This document shows positions 12,169 to 26,663 of a stretch of DNA of 64,000 bases, piece by piece. The stretch spans positions 1 through 64,000 of the forward strand of contig JAHQRK010000020.1 of the NCBI GenBank assembly GCA_019828595.1, read 5' to 3'. This stretch comes from Aphanomyces cochlioides. Lineage: Eukaryota > Oomycota > Saprolegniomycetes > Saprolegniales > Verrucalvaceae. Position 1 is the stretch's first letter. Each line of letters opens with the position of its first letter. The translations under genes and the position numbers were made by a program. The notes beneath the pieces are model-generated. The model was not told where the DNA came from, made no database searches, and saw only the letters and a list, made by a program, of their open reading frames with translations.

Positions 12169-13415
12169 TTTCATGCTGATTTCCCTTCCCACGCAGCTCA
12201 ATACCCTTCACACTTTCACACACCTTCAAAAAACCACTGTTTCAGCCAATATCACTCTCGCCATACCACACACACACACGCACGAAATCTTCCACACACC
12301 TCAACACAACCTCATACCTTCCTTACTTTCCCATTCACAACAATTTACACAAACTCTCTATCCTTCATCAAACGAACCAGATACATTCTCCAAATACCCC
12401 ACACCACGTGCACATGTGTCCTCTTTGCAAACAAACAAAACACAACTTGCTCTTTCTACCAACGTCCATCTCGGACGCAGGAAGTAGTCGAATGGTACCA
12501 TTTCCACGAATCGTGTTTAAACATGTCCGTCGTCCCACATCGTGAACACACCTCCATCAAGAGTTGTAGCATTTGCACCGACTATAGCTCAGCATGTGTA
12601 TACATTTTTAGGGGTCACCAGCAATGTATACTCATCATGATTCACGTGCATCCAATGGCTTGTCGAGAATCTGCTCAGCGTGGTCGCGCGCCATATCATA
12701 CGCGCCACCGTGGACTCCGTGGTCAAGTCATTTGACAGAATCCAAACCTTGCTGTCTGCTATTCAGGGCAATTCGACATCGATATTGTTATCAATACTGC
12801 AATAAACATGATGCAATATCCATCACACAAATATGGGTAACGACTCATTATTTGCTCTCAAACGGAGTGACAAGACATGCTCTTCACGATGAAATGAACA
12901 AACGAGAGTGCTGTGTGTATAATTTGTTTTGACGTCGTGACATTGTCGCCTGAACTGATGGTGTTGATTGTCCATTTTGTTTTGTTGTAGTGAGTCTGTT
13001 TCAGGTAGTTTTGAATTGGTTGTCGATGTATGGTTGCGTTTGAGGTCTCTGATGAGAAATCTATGTTGCAATATCAAGTTGTTATCAAGTGTTGTCAAGG
13101 CTAGACTCGTCGAAATGGAAGAGGCCATCGACAGAGTGGCCTCGAAAACATCCCAACATTCGATGCAGCCAACCAGCTGAAATCCATACTGCTTGGTCTG
13201 ACTTGGATTGCGTCTTGGGCGATCAACCTTGTTGGAGTGACACTGTCGCATCGATTGAACATGTGGGATGGAATATTGCAAGATTTGTAATGTTGACGAT
13301 GGTAGGTCAGACGGACCATTCGAGTGTATGCTATCTTTTGAAAGTAGGAAAAGTTGGAAGGATATAAAAAGATAGGGTTTCTCTCTGTGTAGGAGAGGAA
13401 AAAATGAAAAAGGAA

Positions 13416-13487
13416 CTCCCCGTCCGGGAATTGAACCCGGGTCACCCGCGTGACAGGCGGGTATACTGACCACTATACTAACGAGGA
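13416..13487 (-). tRNA. tRNA-Asp(GTC) copy 11
   Basis: Intact 72-nt gene in a run of same-marker units (10 to 13). Unit to its right: medium AC, GATAC+, M1=A, M2=G, M3=C; 1319 bp. Confidence 0.97.
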
Positions 13488-14734
13488 TTTCATGCTGATT
13501 TCCCTTCCCACGCAGCTCAATACCCTTCACACTTTCACACACCTTCAAAAAACCACTGTTTCAGCCAATATCACTCTCGCCATACCACACACACACACGC
13601 ACGAAATCTTCCACACACCTCAACACAACCTCATACCTTCCTTACTTTCCCATTCACAACAATTTACACAAACTCTCTATCCTTCATCAAACGAACCAGA
13701 TACATTCTCCAAATACCCCACACCACGTGCACATGTGTCCTCTTTGCAAACAAACAAAACACAACTTGCTCTTTCTACCAACGTCCATCTCGGACGCAGG
13801 AAGTAGTCGAATGGTACCATTTCCACGAATCGTGTTTAAACATGTCCGTCGTCCCACATCGTGAACACACCTCCATCAAGAGTTGTAGCATTTGCACCGA
13901 CTATAGCTCAGCATGTGTATACATTTTTAGGGGTCACCAGCAATGTATACTCATCATGATTCACGTGCATCCAATGGCTTGTCGAGAATCTGCTCAGCGT
14001 GGTCGCGCGCCATATCATACGCGCCACCGTGGACTCCGTGGTCAAGTCATTTGACAGAATCCAAACCTTGCTGTCTGCTATTCAGGGCAATTCGACATCG
14101 ATATTGTTATCAATACTGCAATAAACATGATGCAATATCCATCACACAAATATGGGTAACGACTCATTATTTGCTCTCAAACGGAGTGACAAGACATGCT
14201 CTTCACGATGAAATGAACAAACGAGAGTGCTGTGTGTATAATTTGTTTTGACGTCGTGACATTGTCGCCTGAACTGATGGTGTTGATTGTCCATTTTGTT
14301 TTGTTGTAGTGAGTCTGTTTCAGGTAGTTTTGAATTGGTTGTCGATGTATGGTTGCGTTTGAGGTCTCTGATGAGAAATCTATGTTGCAATATCAAGTTG
14401 TTATCAAGTGTTGTCAAGGCTAGACTCGTCGAAATGGAAGAGGCCATCGACAGAGTGGCCTCGAAAACATCCCAACATTCGATGCAGCCAACCAGCTGAA
14501 ATCCATACTGCTTGGTCTGACTTGGATTGCGTCTTGGGCGATCAACCTTGTTGGAGTGACACTGTCGCATCGATTGAACATGTGGGATGGAATATTGCAA
14601 GATTTGTAATGTTGACGATGGTAGGTCAGACGGACCATTCGAGTGTATGCTATCTTTTGAAAGTAGGAAAAGTTGGAAGGATATAAAAAGATAGGGTTTC
14701 TCTCTGTGTAGGAGAGGAAAAAATGAAAAAGGAA

Positions 14735-14806
14735 CTCCCCGTCCGGGAATTGAACCCGGGTCACCCGCGTGACAGGCGGGTATACTGACCACTATACTAA
14801 CGAGGA
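14735..14806 (-). tRNA. tRNA-Asp(GTC) copy 12
   Basis: Intact 72-nt gene. Unit to its right: medium AC, GATAC+, M1=A, M2=G, M3=C; 1319 bp. Confidence 0.97.
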
Positions 14807-16053
14807 TTTCATGCTGATTTCCCTTCCCACGCAGCTCAATACCCTTCACACTTTCACACACCTTCAAAAAACCACTGTTTCAGCCAATATCACTCTCGCC
14901 ATACCACACACACACACGCACGAAATCTTCCACACACCTCAACACAACCTCATACCTTCCTTACTTTCCCATTCACAACAATTTACACAAACTCTCTATC
15001 CTTCATCAAACGAACCAGATACATTCTCCAAATACCCCACACCACGTGCACATGTGTCCTCTTTGCAAACAAACAAAACACAACTTGCTCTTTCTACCAA
15101 CGTCCATCTCGGACGCAGGAAGTAGTCGAATGGTACCATTTCCACGAATCGTGTTTAAACATGTCCGTCGTCCCACATCGTGAACACACCTCCATCAAGA
15201 GTTGTAGCATTTGCACCGACTATAGCTCAGCATGTGTATACATTTTTAGGGGTCACCAGCAATGTATACTCATCATGATTCACGTGCATCCAATGGCTTG
15301 TCGAGAATCTGCTCAGCGTGGTCGCGCGCCATATCATACGCGCCACCGTGGACTCCGTGGTCAAGTCATTTGACAGAATCCAAACCTTGCTGTCTGCTAT
15401 TCAGGGCAATTCGACATCGATATTGTTATCAATACTGCAATAAACATGATGCAATATCCATCACACAAATATGGGTAACGACTCATTATTTGCTCTCAAA
15501 CGGAGTGACAAGACATGCTCTTCACGATGAAATGAACAAACGAGAGTGCTGTGTGTATAATTTGTTTTGACGTCGTGACATTGTCGCCTGAACTGATGGT
15601 GTTGATTGTCCATTTTGTTTTGTTGTAGTGAGTCTGTTTCAGGTAGTTTTGAATTGGTTGTCGATGTATGGTTGCGTTTGAGGTCTCTGATGAGAAATCT
15701 ATGTTGCAATATCAAGTTGTTATCAAGTGTTGTCAAGGCTAGACTCGTCGAAATGGAAGAGGCCATCGACAGAGTGGCCTCGAAAACATCCCAACATTCG
15801 ATGCAGCCAACCAGCTGAAATCCATACTGCTTGGTCTGACTTGGATTGCGTCTTGGGCGATCAACCTTGTTGGAGTGACACTGTCGCATCGATTGAACAT
15901 GTGGGATGGAATATTGCAAGATTTGTAATGTTGACGATGGTAGGTCAGACGGACCATTCGAGTGTATGCTATCTTTTGAAAGTAGGAAAAGTTGGAAGGA
16001 TATAAAAAGATAGGGTTTCTCTCTGTGTAGGAGAGGAAAAAATGAAAAAGGAA

Positions 16054-16125
16054 CTCCCCGTCCGGGAATTGAACCCGGGTCACCCGCGTGACAGGCGGGT
16101 ATACTGACCACTATACTAACGAGGA
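16054..16125 (-). tRNA. tRNA-Asp(GTC) copy 13
   Basis: Intact 72-nt gene. Unit to its right: medium AC, GATAC+, M1=A, M2=G, M3=C; 1319 bp. Confidence 0.97.
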
Positions 16126-17372
16126 TTTCATGCTGATTTCCCTTCCCACGCAGCTCAATACCCTTCACACTTTCACACACCTTCAAAAAACCACTGTTTC
16201 AGCCAATATCACTCTCGCCATACCACACACACACACGCACGAAATCTTCCACACACCTCAACACAACCTCATACCTTCCTTACTTTCCCATTCACAACAA
16301 TTTACACAAACTCTCTATCCTTCATCAAACGAACCAGATACATTCTCCAAATACCCCACACCACGTGCACATGTGTCCTCTTTGCAAACAAACAAAACAC
16401 AACTTGCTCTTTCTACCAACGTCCATCTCGGACGCAGGAAGTAGTCGAATGGTACCATTTCCACGAATCGTGTTTAAACATGTCCGTCGTCCCACATCGT
16501 GAACACACCTCCATCAAGAGTTGTAGCATTTGCACCGACTATAGCTCAGCATGTGTATACATTTTTAGGGGTCACCAGCAATGTATACTCATCATGATTC
16601 ACGTGCATCCAATGGCTTGTCGAGAATCTGCTCAGCGTGGTCGCGCGCCATATCATACGCGCCACCGTGGACTCCGTGGTCAAGTCATTTGACAGAATCC
16701 AAACCTTGCTGTCTGCTATTCAGGGCAATTCGACATCGATATTGTTATCAATACTGCAATAAACATGATGCAATATCCATCACACAAATATGGGTAACGA
16801 CTCATTATTTGCTCTCAAACGGAGTGACAAGACATGCTCTTCACGATGAAATGAACAAACGAGAGTGCTGTGTGTATAATTTGTTTTGACGTCGTGACAT
16901 TGTCGCCTGAACTGATGGTGTTGATTGTCCATTTTGTTTTGTTGTAGTGAGTCTGTTTCAGGTAGTTTTGAATTGGTTGTCGATGTATGGTTGCGTTTGA
17001 GGTCTCTGATGAGAAATCTATGTTGCAATATCAAGTTGTTATCAAGTGTTGTCAAGGCTAGACTCGTCGAAATGGAAGAGGCCATCGACAGAGTGGCCTC
17101 GAAAACATCCCAACATTCGATGCAGCCAACCAGCTGAAATCCATACTGCTTGGTCTGACTTGGATTGCGTCTTGGGCGATCAACCTTGTTGGAGTGACAC
17201 TGTCGCATCGATTGAACATGTGGGATGGAATATTGCAAGATTTGTAATGTTGACGATGGTAGGTCAGACGGACCATTCGAGTGTATGCTATCTTTTGAAA
17301 GTAGGAAAAGTTGGAAGGATATAAAAAGATAGGGTTTCTCTCTGTGTAGGAGAGGAAAAAATGAAAAAGGAA

Positions 17373-17444
17373 CTCCCCGTCCGGGAATTGAACCCGGGTC
17401 ACCCGCGTGACAGGCGGGTATACTGACCACTATACTAACGAGGA
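17373..17444 (-). tRNA. tRNA-Asp(GTC) copy 14
   Basis: Intact 72-nt gene. Unit to its right is the first with a long AC tract: GATAC-, M1=A, M2=C, M3=C; 1316 bp. Confidence 0.97.
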
Positions 17445-18688
17445 TTTCATGCTGATTTCCCTTCCCACGCAGCTCAATACCCTTCACACTTTCACACACC
17501 TTCAAAAAACCACTGTTTCAGCCAATATCACTCTCGCCATACCACACACACACACACGCACGAAATCTTCCACACACCTCAACACAACCTCATACCTTCC
17601 TTACTTTCCCATTCACAACAATTTACACAAACTCTCTATCCTTCATCAAACGAACCCATTCTCCAAATACCCCACACCACGTGCACATGTGTCCTCTTTG
17701 CAAACAAACAAAACACAACTTGCTCTTTCTACCAACGTCCATCTCGGACGCAGGAAGTAGTCGAATGGTACCATTTCCACGAATCGTGTTTAAACATGTC
17801 CGTCGTCCCACATCGTGAACACACCTCCATCAAGAGTTGTAGCATTTGCACCGACTATAGCTCAGCATGTGTATACATTTTTAGGGGTCACCAGCAATGT
17901 ATACTCATCATGATTCACGTGCATCCAATGGCTTGTCGAGAATCTGCTCAGCGTGGTCGCGCGCCATATCATACGCGCCACCGTGGACTCCGTGGTCAAG
18001 TCATTTGACAGAATCCAAACCTTGCTGTCTGCTATTCAGGGCAATTCGACATCGATATTGTTATCAATACTGCAATAAACATGATGCAATATCCATCACA
18101 CAAATATGGGTAACGACTCATTATTTGCTCTCAAACGGAGTGACAAGACATGCTCTTCACGATGAAATGAACAAACGAGAGTGCTGTGTGTATAATTTGT
18201 TTTGACGTCGTGACATTGTCGCCTGAACTGATGGTGTTGATTGTCCATTTTGTTTTGTTGTAGTGAGTCTGTTTCAGGTAGTTTTGAATTGGTTGTCGAT
18301 GTATGGTTGCGTTTGAGGTCTCTGATGAGAAATCTATGTTGCAATATCAAGTTGTTATCAAGTCTTGTCAAGGCTAGACTCGTCGAAATGGAAGAGGCCA
18401 TCGACAGAGTGGCCTCGAAAACATCCCAACATTCGATGCAGCCAACCAGCTGAAATCCATACTGCTTGGTCTGACTTGGATTGCGTCTTGGGCGATCAAC
18501 CTTGTTGGAGTGACACTGTCGCATCGATTGAACATGTGGGATGGAATATTGCAAGATTTGTAATGTTGACGATGGTAGGTCAGACGGACCATTCGAGTGT
18601 ATGCTATCTTTTGAAAGTAGGAAAAGTTGGAAGGATATAAAAAGATAGGGTTTCTCTCTGTGTAGGAGAGGAAAAAATGAAAAAGGAA

Positions 18689-18760
18689 CTCCCCGTCCGG
18701 GAATTGAACCCGGGTCACCCGCGTGACAGGCGGGTATACTGACCACTATACTAACGAGGA
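18689..18760 (-). tRNA. tRNA-Asp(GTC) copy 15
   Basis: Intact 72-nt gene. Unit to its right: medium AC, GATAC-, M1=A, M2=G, M3=C; 1314 bp. Confidence 0.97.
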
Positions 18761-20002
18761 TTTCATGCTGATTTCCCTTCCCACGCAGCTCAATACCCTT
18801 CACACTTTCACACACCTTCAAAAAACCACTGTTTCAGCCAATATCACTCTCGCCATACCACACACACACACGCACGAAATCTTCCACACACCTCAACACA
18901 ACCTCATACCTTCCTTACTTTCCCATTCACAACAATTTACACAAACTCTCTATCCTTCATCAAACGAACCCATTCTCCAAATACCCCACACCACGTGCAC
19001 ATGTGTCCTCTTTGCAAACAAACAAAACACAACTTGCTCTTTCTACCAACGTCCATCTCGGACGCAGGAAGTAGTCGAATGGTACCATTTCCACGAATCG
19101 TGTTTAAACATGTCCGTCGTCCCACATCGTGAACACACCTCCATCAAGAGTTGTAGCATTTGCACCGACTATAGCTCAGCATGTGTATACATTTTTAGGG
19201 GTCACCAGCAATGTATACTCATCATGATTCACGTGCATCCAATGGCTTGTCGAGAATCTGCTCAGCGTGGTCGCGCGCCATATCATACGCGCCACCGTGG
19301 ACTCCGTGGTCAAGTCATTTGACAGAATCCAAACCTTGCTGTCTGCTATTCAGGGCAATTCGACATCGATATTGTTATCAATACTGCAATAAACATGATG
19401 CAATATCCATCACACAAATATGGGTAACGACTCATTATTTGCTCTCAAACGGAGTGACAAGACATGCTCTTCACGATGAAATGAACAAACGAGAGTGCTG
19501 TGTGTATAATTTGTTTTGACGTCGTGACATTGTCGCCTGAACTGATGGTGTTGATTGTCCATTTTGTTTTGTTGTAGTGAGTCTGTTTCAGGTAGTTTTG
19601 AATTGGTTGTCGATGTATGGTTGCGTTTGAGGTCTCTGATGAGAAATCTATGTTGCAATATCAAGTTGTTATCAAGTGTTGTCAAGGCTAGACTCGTCGA
19701 AATGGAAGAGGCCATCGACAGAGTGGCCTCGAAAACATCCCAACATTCGATGCAGCCAACCAGCTGAAATCCATACTGCTTGGTCTGACTTGGATTGCGT
19801 CTTGGGCGATCAACCTTGTTGGAGTGACACTGTCGCATCGATTGAACATGTGGGATGGAATATTGCAAGATTTGTAATGTTGACGATGGTAGGTCAGACG
19901 GACCATTCGAGTGTATGCTATCTTTTGAAAGTAGGAAAAGTTGGAAGGATATAAAAAGATAGGGTTTCTCTCTGTGTAGGAGAGGAAAAAATGAAAAAGG
20001 AA

Positions 20003-20074
20003 CTCCCCGTCCGGGAATTGAACCCGGGTCACCCGCGTGACAGGCGGGTATACTGACCACTATACTAACGAGGA
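20003..20074 (-). tRNA. tRNA-Asp(GTC) copy 16
   Basis: Intact 72-nt gene. Unit to its right: medium AC, GATAC+, M1=A, M2=G, M3=C; 1319 bp. Confidence 0.97.
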
Positions 20075-21321
20075 TTTCATGCTGATTTCCCTTCCCACGC
20101 AGCTCAATACCCTTCACACTTTCACACACCTTCAAAAAACCACTGTTTCAGCCAATATCACTCTCGCCATACCACACACACACACGCACGAAATCTTCCA
20201 CACACCTCAACACAACCTCATACCTTCCTTACTTTCCCATTCACAACAATTTACACAAACTCTCTATCCTTCATCAAACGAACCAGATACATTCTCCAAA
20301 TACCCCACACCACGTGCACATGTGTCCTCTTTGCAAACAAACAAAACACAACTTGCTCTTTCTACCAACGTCCATCTCGGACGCAGGAAGTAGTCGAATG
20401 GTACCATTTCCACGAATCGTGTTTAAACATGTCCGTCGTCCCACATCGTGAACACACCTCCATCAAGAGTTGTAGCATTTGCACCGACTATAGCTCAGCA
20501 TGTGTATACATTTTTAGGGGTCACCAGCAATGTATACTCATCATGATTCACGTGCATCCAATGGCTTGTCGAGAATCTGCTCAGCGTGGTCGCGCGCCAT
20601 ATCATACGCGCCACCGTGGACTCCGTGGTCAAGTCATTTGACAGAATCCAAACCTTGCTGTCTGCTATTCAGGGCAATTCGACATCGATATTGTTATCAA
20701 TACTGCAATAAACATGATGCAATATCCATCACACAAATATGGGTAACGACTCATTATTTGCTCTCAAACGGAGTGACAAGACATGCTCTTCACGATGAAA
20801 TGAACAAACGAGAGTGCTGTGTGTATAATTTGTTTTGACGTCGTGACATTGTCGCCTGAACTGATGGTGTTGATTGTCCATTTTGTTTTGTTGTAGTGAG
20901 TCTGTTTCAGGTAGTTTTGAATTGGTTGTCGATGTATGGTTGCGTTTGAGGTCTCTGATGAGAAATCTATGTTGCAATATCAAGTTGTTATCAAGTGTTG
21001 TCAAGGCTAGACTCGTCGAAATGGAAGAGGCCATCGACAGAGTGGCCTCGAAAACATCCCAACATTCGATGCAGCCAACCAGCTGAAATCCATACTGCTT
21101 GGTCTGACTTGGATTGCGTCTTGGGCGATCAACCTTGTTGGAGTGACACTGTCGCATCGATTGAACATGTGGGATGGAATATTGCAAGATTTGTAATGTT
21201 GACGATGGTAGGTCAGACGGACCATTCGAGTGTATGCTATCTTTTGAAAGTAGGAAAAGTTGGAAGGATATAAAAAGATAGGGTTTCTCTCTGTGTAGGA
21301 GAGGAAAAAATGAAAAAGGAA

Positions 21322-21393
21322 CTCCCCGTCCGGGAATTGAACCCGGGTCACCCGCGTGACAGGCGGGTATACTGACCACTATACTAACGAGGA
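21322..21393 (-). tRNA. tRNA-Asp(GTC) copy 17
   Basis: Intact 72-nt gene. Unit to its right is the first with M1=C: long AC, GATAC-, M2=G, M3=C; 1316 bp. Confidence 0.97.
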
Positions 21394-22637
21394 TTTCATG
21401 CTGATTTCCCTTCCCACGCAGCTCAATACCCTTCACACTTTCACACACCTTCAAAAAACCACTGTTTCAGCCAATATCACTCTCGCCATACCACACACAC
21501 ACACACGCACGAAATCTTCCACACACCTCAACACAACCTCATACCTTCCTTACTTTCCCATTCACAACAATTTACACAAACTCTCTATCCTTCATCAAAC
21601 GAACCCATTCTCCAAATACCCCACACCACGTGCACATGTGTCCTCTTTGCAAACAAACAAAACACAACTTGCTCTTTCTACCAACGTCCATCTCGGACGC
21701 AGGAAGTAGTCGAATGGTACCATTTCCACGAATCGTGTTTAAACATGTCCGTCGTCCCACATCGTGAACACACCTCCATCAAGAGTTGTAGCATTTGCAC
21801 CGACTATAGCTCAGCATGTGTATACATTTTTAGGGGTCACCAGCAATGTATACTCATCATGATTCACGTGCATCCAATGGCTTGTCGAGAATCTGCTCAG
21901 CGTGGTCGCGCGCCATATCATACGCGCCACCGTGGACTCCGTGGTCAAGTCATTTGACAGAATCCAAACCTTGCTGTCTGCTATTCAGGGCAATTCGACA
22001 TCGATATTGTTATCAATACTGCAATAAACATGATGCAATATCCATCACACCAATATGGGTAACGACTCATTATTTGCTCTCAAACGGAGTGACAAGACAT
22101 GCTCTTCACGATGAAATGAACAAACGAGAGTGCTGTGTGTATAATTTGTTTTGACGTCGTGACATTGTCGCCTGAACTGATGGTGTTGATTGTCCATTTT
22201 GTTTTGTTGTAGTGAGTCTGTTTCAGGTAGTTTTGAATTGGTTGTCGATGTATGGTTGCGTTTGAGGTCTCTGATGAGAAATCTATGTTGCAATATCAAG
22301 TTGTTATCAAGTGTTGTCAAGGCTAGACTCGTCGAAATGGAAGAGGCCATCGACAGAGTGGCCTCGAAAACATCCCAACATTCGATGCAGCCAACCAGCT
22401 GAAATCCATACTGCTTGGTCTGACTTGGATTGCGTCTTGGGCGATCAACCTTGTTGGAGTGACACTGTCGCATCGATTGAACATGTGGGATGGAATATTG
22501 CAAGATTTGTAATGTTGACGATGGTAGGTCAGACGGACCATTCGAGTGTATGCTATCTTTTGAAAGTAGGAAAAGTTGGAAGGATATAAAAAGATAGGGT
22601 TTCTCTCTGTGTAGGAGAGGAAAAAATGAAAAAGGAA

Positions 22638-22709
22638 CTCCCCGTCCGGGAATTGAACCCGGGTCACCCGCGTGACAGGCGGGTATACTGACCACTATAC
22701 TAACGAGGA
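22638..22709 (-). tRNA. tRNA-Asp(GTC) copy 18
   Basis: Intact 72-nt gene. Unit to its right: long AC, GATAC-, M1=C, M2=G, M3=C; 1316 bp. Confidence 0.97.
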
Positions 22710-23953
22710 TTTCATGCTGATTTCCCTTCCCACGCAGCTCAATACCCTTCACACTTTCACACACCTTCAAAAAACCACTGTTTCAGCCAATATCACTCTC
22801 GCCATACCACACACACACACACGCACGAAATCTTCCACACACCTCAACACAACCTCATACCTTCCTTACTTTCCCATTCACAACAATTTACACAAACTCT
22901 CTATCCTTCATCAAACGAACCCATTCTCCAAATACCCCACACCACGTGCACATGTGTCCTCTTTGCAAACAAACAAAACACAACTTGCTCTTTCTACCAA
23001 CGTCCATCTCGGACGCAGGAAGTAGTCGAATGGTACCATTTCCACGAATCGTGTTTAAACATGTCCGTCGTCCCACATCGTGAACACACCTCCATCAAGA
23101 GTTGTAGCATTTGCACCGACTATAGCTCAGCATGTGTATACATTTTTAGGGGTCACCAGCAATGTATACTCATCATGATTCACGTGCATCCAATGGCTTG
23201 TCGAGAATCTGCTCAGCGTGGTCGCGCGCCATATCATACGCGCCACCGTGGACTCCGTGGTCAAGTCATTTGACAGAATCCAAACCTTGCTGTCTGCTAT
23301 TCAGGGCAATTCGACATCGATATTGTTATCAATACTGCAATAAACATGATGCAATATCCATCACACCAATATGGGTAACGACTCATTATTTGCTCTCAAA
23401 CGGAGTGACAAGACATGCTCTTCACGATGAAATGAACAAACGAGAGTGCTGTGTGTATAATTTGTTTTGACGTCGTGACATTGTCGCCTGAACTGATGGT
23501 GTTGATTGTCCATTTTGTTTTGTTGTAGTGAGTCTGTTTCAGGTAGTTTTGAATTGGTTGTCGATGTATGGTTGCGTTTGAGGTCTCTGATGAGAAATCT
23601 ATGTTGCAATATCAAGTTGTTATCAAGTGTTGTCAAGGCTAGACTCGTCGAAATGGAAGAGGCCATCGACAGAGTGGCCTCGAAAACATCCCAACATTCG
23701 ATGCAGCCAACCAGCTGAAATCCATACTGCTTGGTCTGACTTGGATTGCGTCTTGGGCGATCAACCTTGTTGGAGTGACACTGTCGCATCGATTGAACAT
23801 GTGGGATGGAATATTGCAAGATTTGTAATGTTGACGATGGTAGGTCAGACGGACCATTCGAGTGTATGCTATCTTTTGAAAGTAGGAAAAGTTGGAAGGA
23901 TATAAAAAGATAGGGTTTCTCTCTGTGTAGGAGAGGAAAAAATGAAAAAGGAA

Positions 23954-24025
23954 CTCCCCGTCCGGGAATTGAACCCGGGTCACCCGCGTGACAGGCGGGT
24001 ATACTGACCACTATACTAACGAGGA
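23954..24025 (-). tRNA. tRNA-Asp(GTC) copy 19
   Basis: Intact 72-nt gene. Unit to its right: long AC, GATAC+, M1=C, M2=G, M3=C, with one extra A (CCAAATGGC near 24512); 1322 bp, the longest period. Confidence 0.97.
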
Positions 24026-25275
24026 TTTCATGCTGATTTCCCTTCCCACGCAGCTCAATACCCTTCACACTTTCACACACCTTCAAAAAACCACTGTTTC
24101 AGCCAATATCACTCTCGCCATACCACACACACACACACGCACGAAATCTTCCACACACCTCAACACAACCTCATACCTTCCTTACTTTCCCATTCACAAC
24201 AATTTACACAAACTCTCTATCCTTCATCAAACGAACCAGATACATTCTCCAAATACCCCACACCACGTGCACATGTGTCCTCTTTGCAAACAAACAAAAC
24301 ACAACTTGCTCTTTCTACCAACGTCCATCTCGGACGCAGGAAGTAGTCGAATGGTACCATTTCCACGAATCGTGTTTAAACATGTCCGTCGTCCCACATC
24401 GTGAACACACCTCCATCAAGAGTTGTAGCATTTGCACCGACTATAGCTCAGCATGTGTATACATTTTTAGGGGTCACCAGCAATGTATACTCATCATGAT
24501 TCACGTGCATCCAAATGGCTTGTCGAGAATCTGCTCAGCGTGGTCGCGCGCCATATCATACGCGCCACCGTGGACTCCGTGGTCAAGTCATTTGACAGAA
24601 TCCAAACCTTGCTGTCTGCTATTCAGGGCAATTCGACATCGATATTGTTATCAATACTGCAATAAACATGATGCAATATCCATCACACCAATATGGGTAA
24701 CGACTCATTATTTGCTCTCAAACGGAGTGACAAGACATGCTCTTCACGATGAAATGAACAAACGAGAGTGCTGTGTGTATAATTTGTTTTGACGTCGTGA
24801 CATTGTCGCCTGAACTGATGGTGTTGATTGTCCATTTTGTTTTGTTGTAGTGAGTCTGTTTCAGGTAGTTTTGAATTGGTTGTCGATGTATGGTTGCGTT
24901 TGAGGTCTCTGATGAGAAATCTATGTTGCAATATCAAGTTGTTATCAAGTGTTGTCAAGGCTAGACTCGTCGAAATGGAAGAGGCCATCGACAGAGTGGC
25001 CTCGAAAACATCCCAACATTCGATGCAGCCAACCAGCTGAAATCCATACTGCTTGGTCTGACTTGGATTGCGTCTTGGGCGATCAACCTTGTTGGAGTGA
25101 CACTGTCGCATCGATTGAACATGTGGGATGGAATATTGCAAGATTTGTAATGTTGACGATGGTAGGTCAGACGGACCATTCGAGTGTATGCTATCTTTTG
25201 AAAGTAGGAAAAGTTGGAAGGATATAAAAAGATAGGGTTTCTCTCTGTGTAGGAGAGGAAAAAATGAAAAAGGAA

Positions 25276-25347
25276 CTCCCCGTCCGGGAATTGAACCCGG
25301 GTCACCCGCGTGACAGGCGGGTATACTGACCACTATACTAACGAGGA
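25276..25347 (-). tRNA. tRNA-Asp(GTC) copy 20
   Basis: Intact 72-nt gene. Unit to its right: long AC, GATAC-, M1=C, M2=C, M3=A (near 26487); 1316 bp. Confidence 0.97.
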
Positions 25348-26591
25348 TTTCATGCTGATTTCCCTTCCCACGCAGCTCAATACCCTTCACACTTTCACAC
25401 ACCTTCAAAAAACCACTGTTTCAGCCAATATCACTCTCGCCATACCACACACACACACACGCACGAAATCTTCCACACACCTCAACACAACCTCATACCT
25501 TCCTTACTTTCCCATTCACAACAATTTACACAAACTCTCTATCCTTCATCAAACGAACCCATTCTCCAAATACCCCACACCACGTGCACATGTGTCCTCT
25601 TTGCAAACAAACAAAACACAACTTGCTCTTTCTACCAACGTCCATCTCGGACGCAGGAAGTAGTCGAATGGTACCATTTCCACGAATCGTGTTTAAACAT
25701 GTCCGTCGTCCCACATCGTGAACACACCTCCATCAAGAGTTGTAGCATTTGCACCGACTATAGCTCAGCATGTGTATACATTTTTAGGGGTCACCAGCAA
25801 TGTATACTCATCATGATTCACGTGCATCCAATGGCTTGTCGAGAATCTGCTCAGCGTGGTCGCGCGCCATATCATACGCGCCACCGTGGACTCCGTGGTC
25901 AAGTCATTTGACAGAATCCAAACCTTGCTGTCTGCTATTCAGGGCAATTCGACATCGATATTGTTATCAATACTGCAATAAACATGATGCAATATCCATC
26001 ACACCAATATGGGTAACGACTCATTATTTGCTCTCAAACGGAGTGACAAGACATGCTCTTCACGATGAAATGAACAAACGAGAGTGCTGTGTGTATAATT
26101 TGTTTTGACGTCGTGACATTGTCGCCTGAACTGATGGTGTTGATTGTCCATTTTGTTTTGTTGTAGTGAGTCTGTTTCAGGTAGTTTTGAATTGGTTGTC
26201 GATGTATGGTTGCGTTTGAGGTCTCTGATGAGAAATCTATGTTGCAATATCAAGTTGTTATCAAGTCTTGTCAAGGCTAGACTCGTCGAAATGGAAGAGG
26301 CCATCGACAGAGTGGCCTCGAAAACATCCCAACATTCGATGCAGCCAACCAGCTGAAATCCATACTGCTTGGTCTGACTTGGATTGCGTCTTGGGCGATC
26401 AACCTTGTTGGAGTGACACTGTCGCATCGATTGAACATGTGGGATGGAATATTGCAAGATTTGTAATGTTGACGATGGTAGGTCAGAAGGACCATTCGAG
26501 TGTATGCTATCTTTTGAAAGTAGGAAAAGTTGGAAGGATATAAAAAGATAGGGTTTCTCTCTGTGTAGGAGAGGAAAAAATGAAAAAGGAA

Positions 26592-26663
26592 CTCCCCGTC
26601 CGGGAATTGAACCCGGGTCACCCGCGTGACAGGCGGGTATACTGACCACTATACTAACGAGGA
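26592..26663 (-). tRNA. tRNA-Asp(GTC) copy 21
   Basis: Intact 72-nt gene. Unit to its right: long AC, GATAC+, M1=A, M2=C, M3=C, with a one-base deletion near 27490; 1320 bp. Confidence 0.97.
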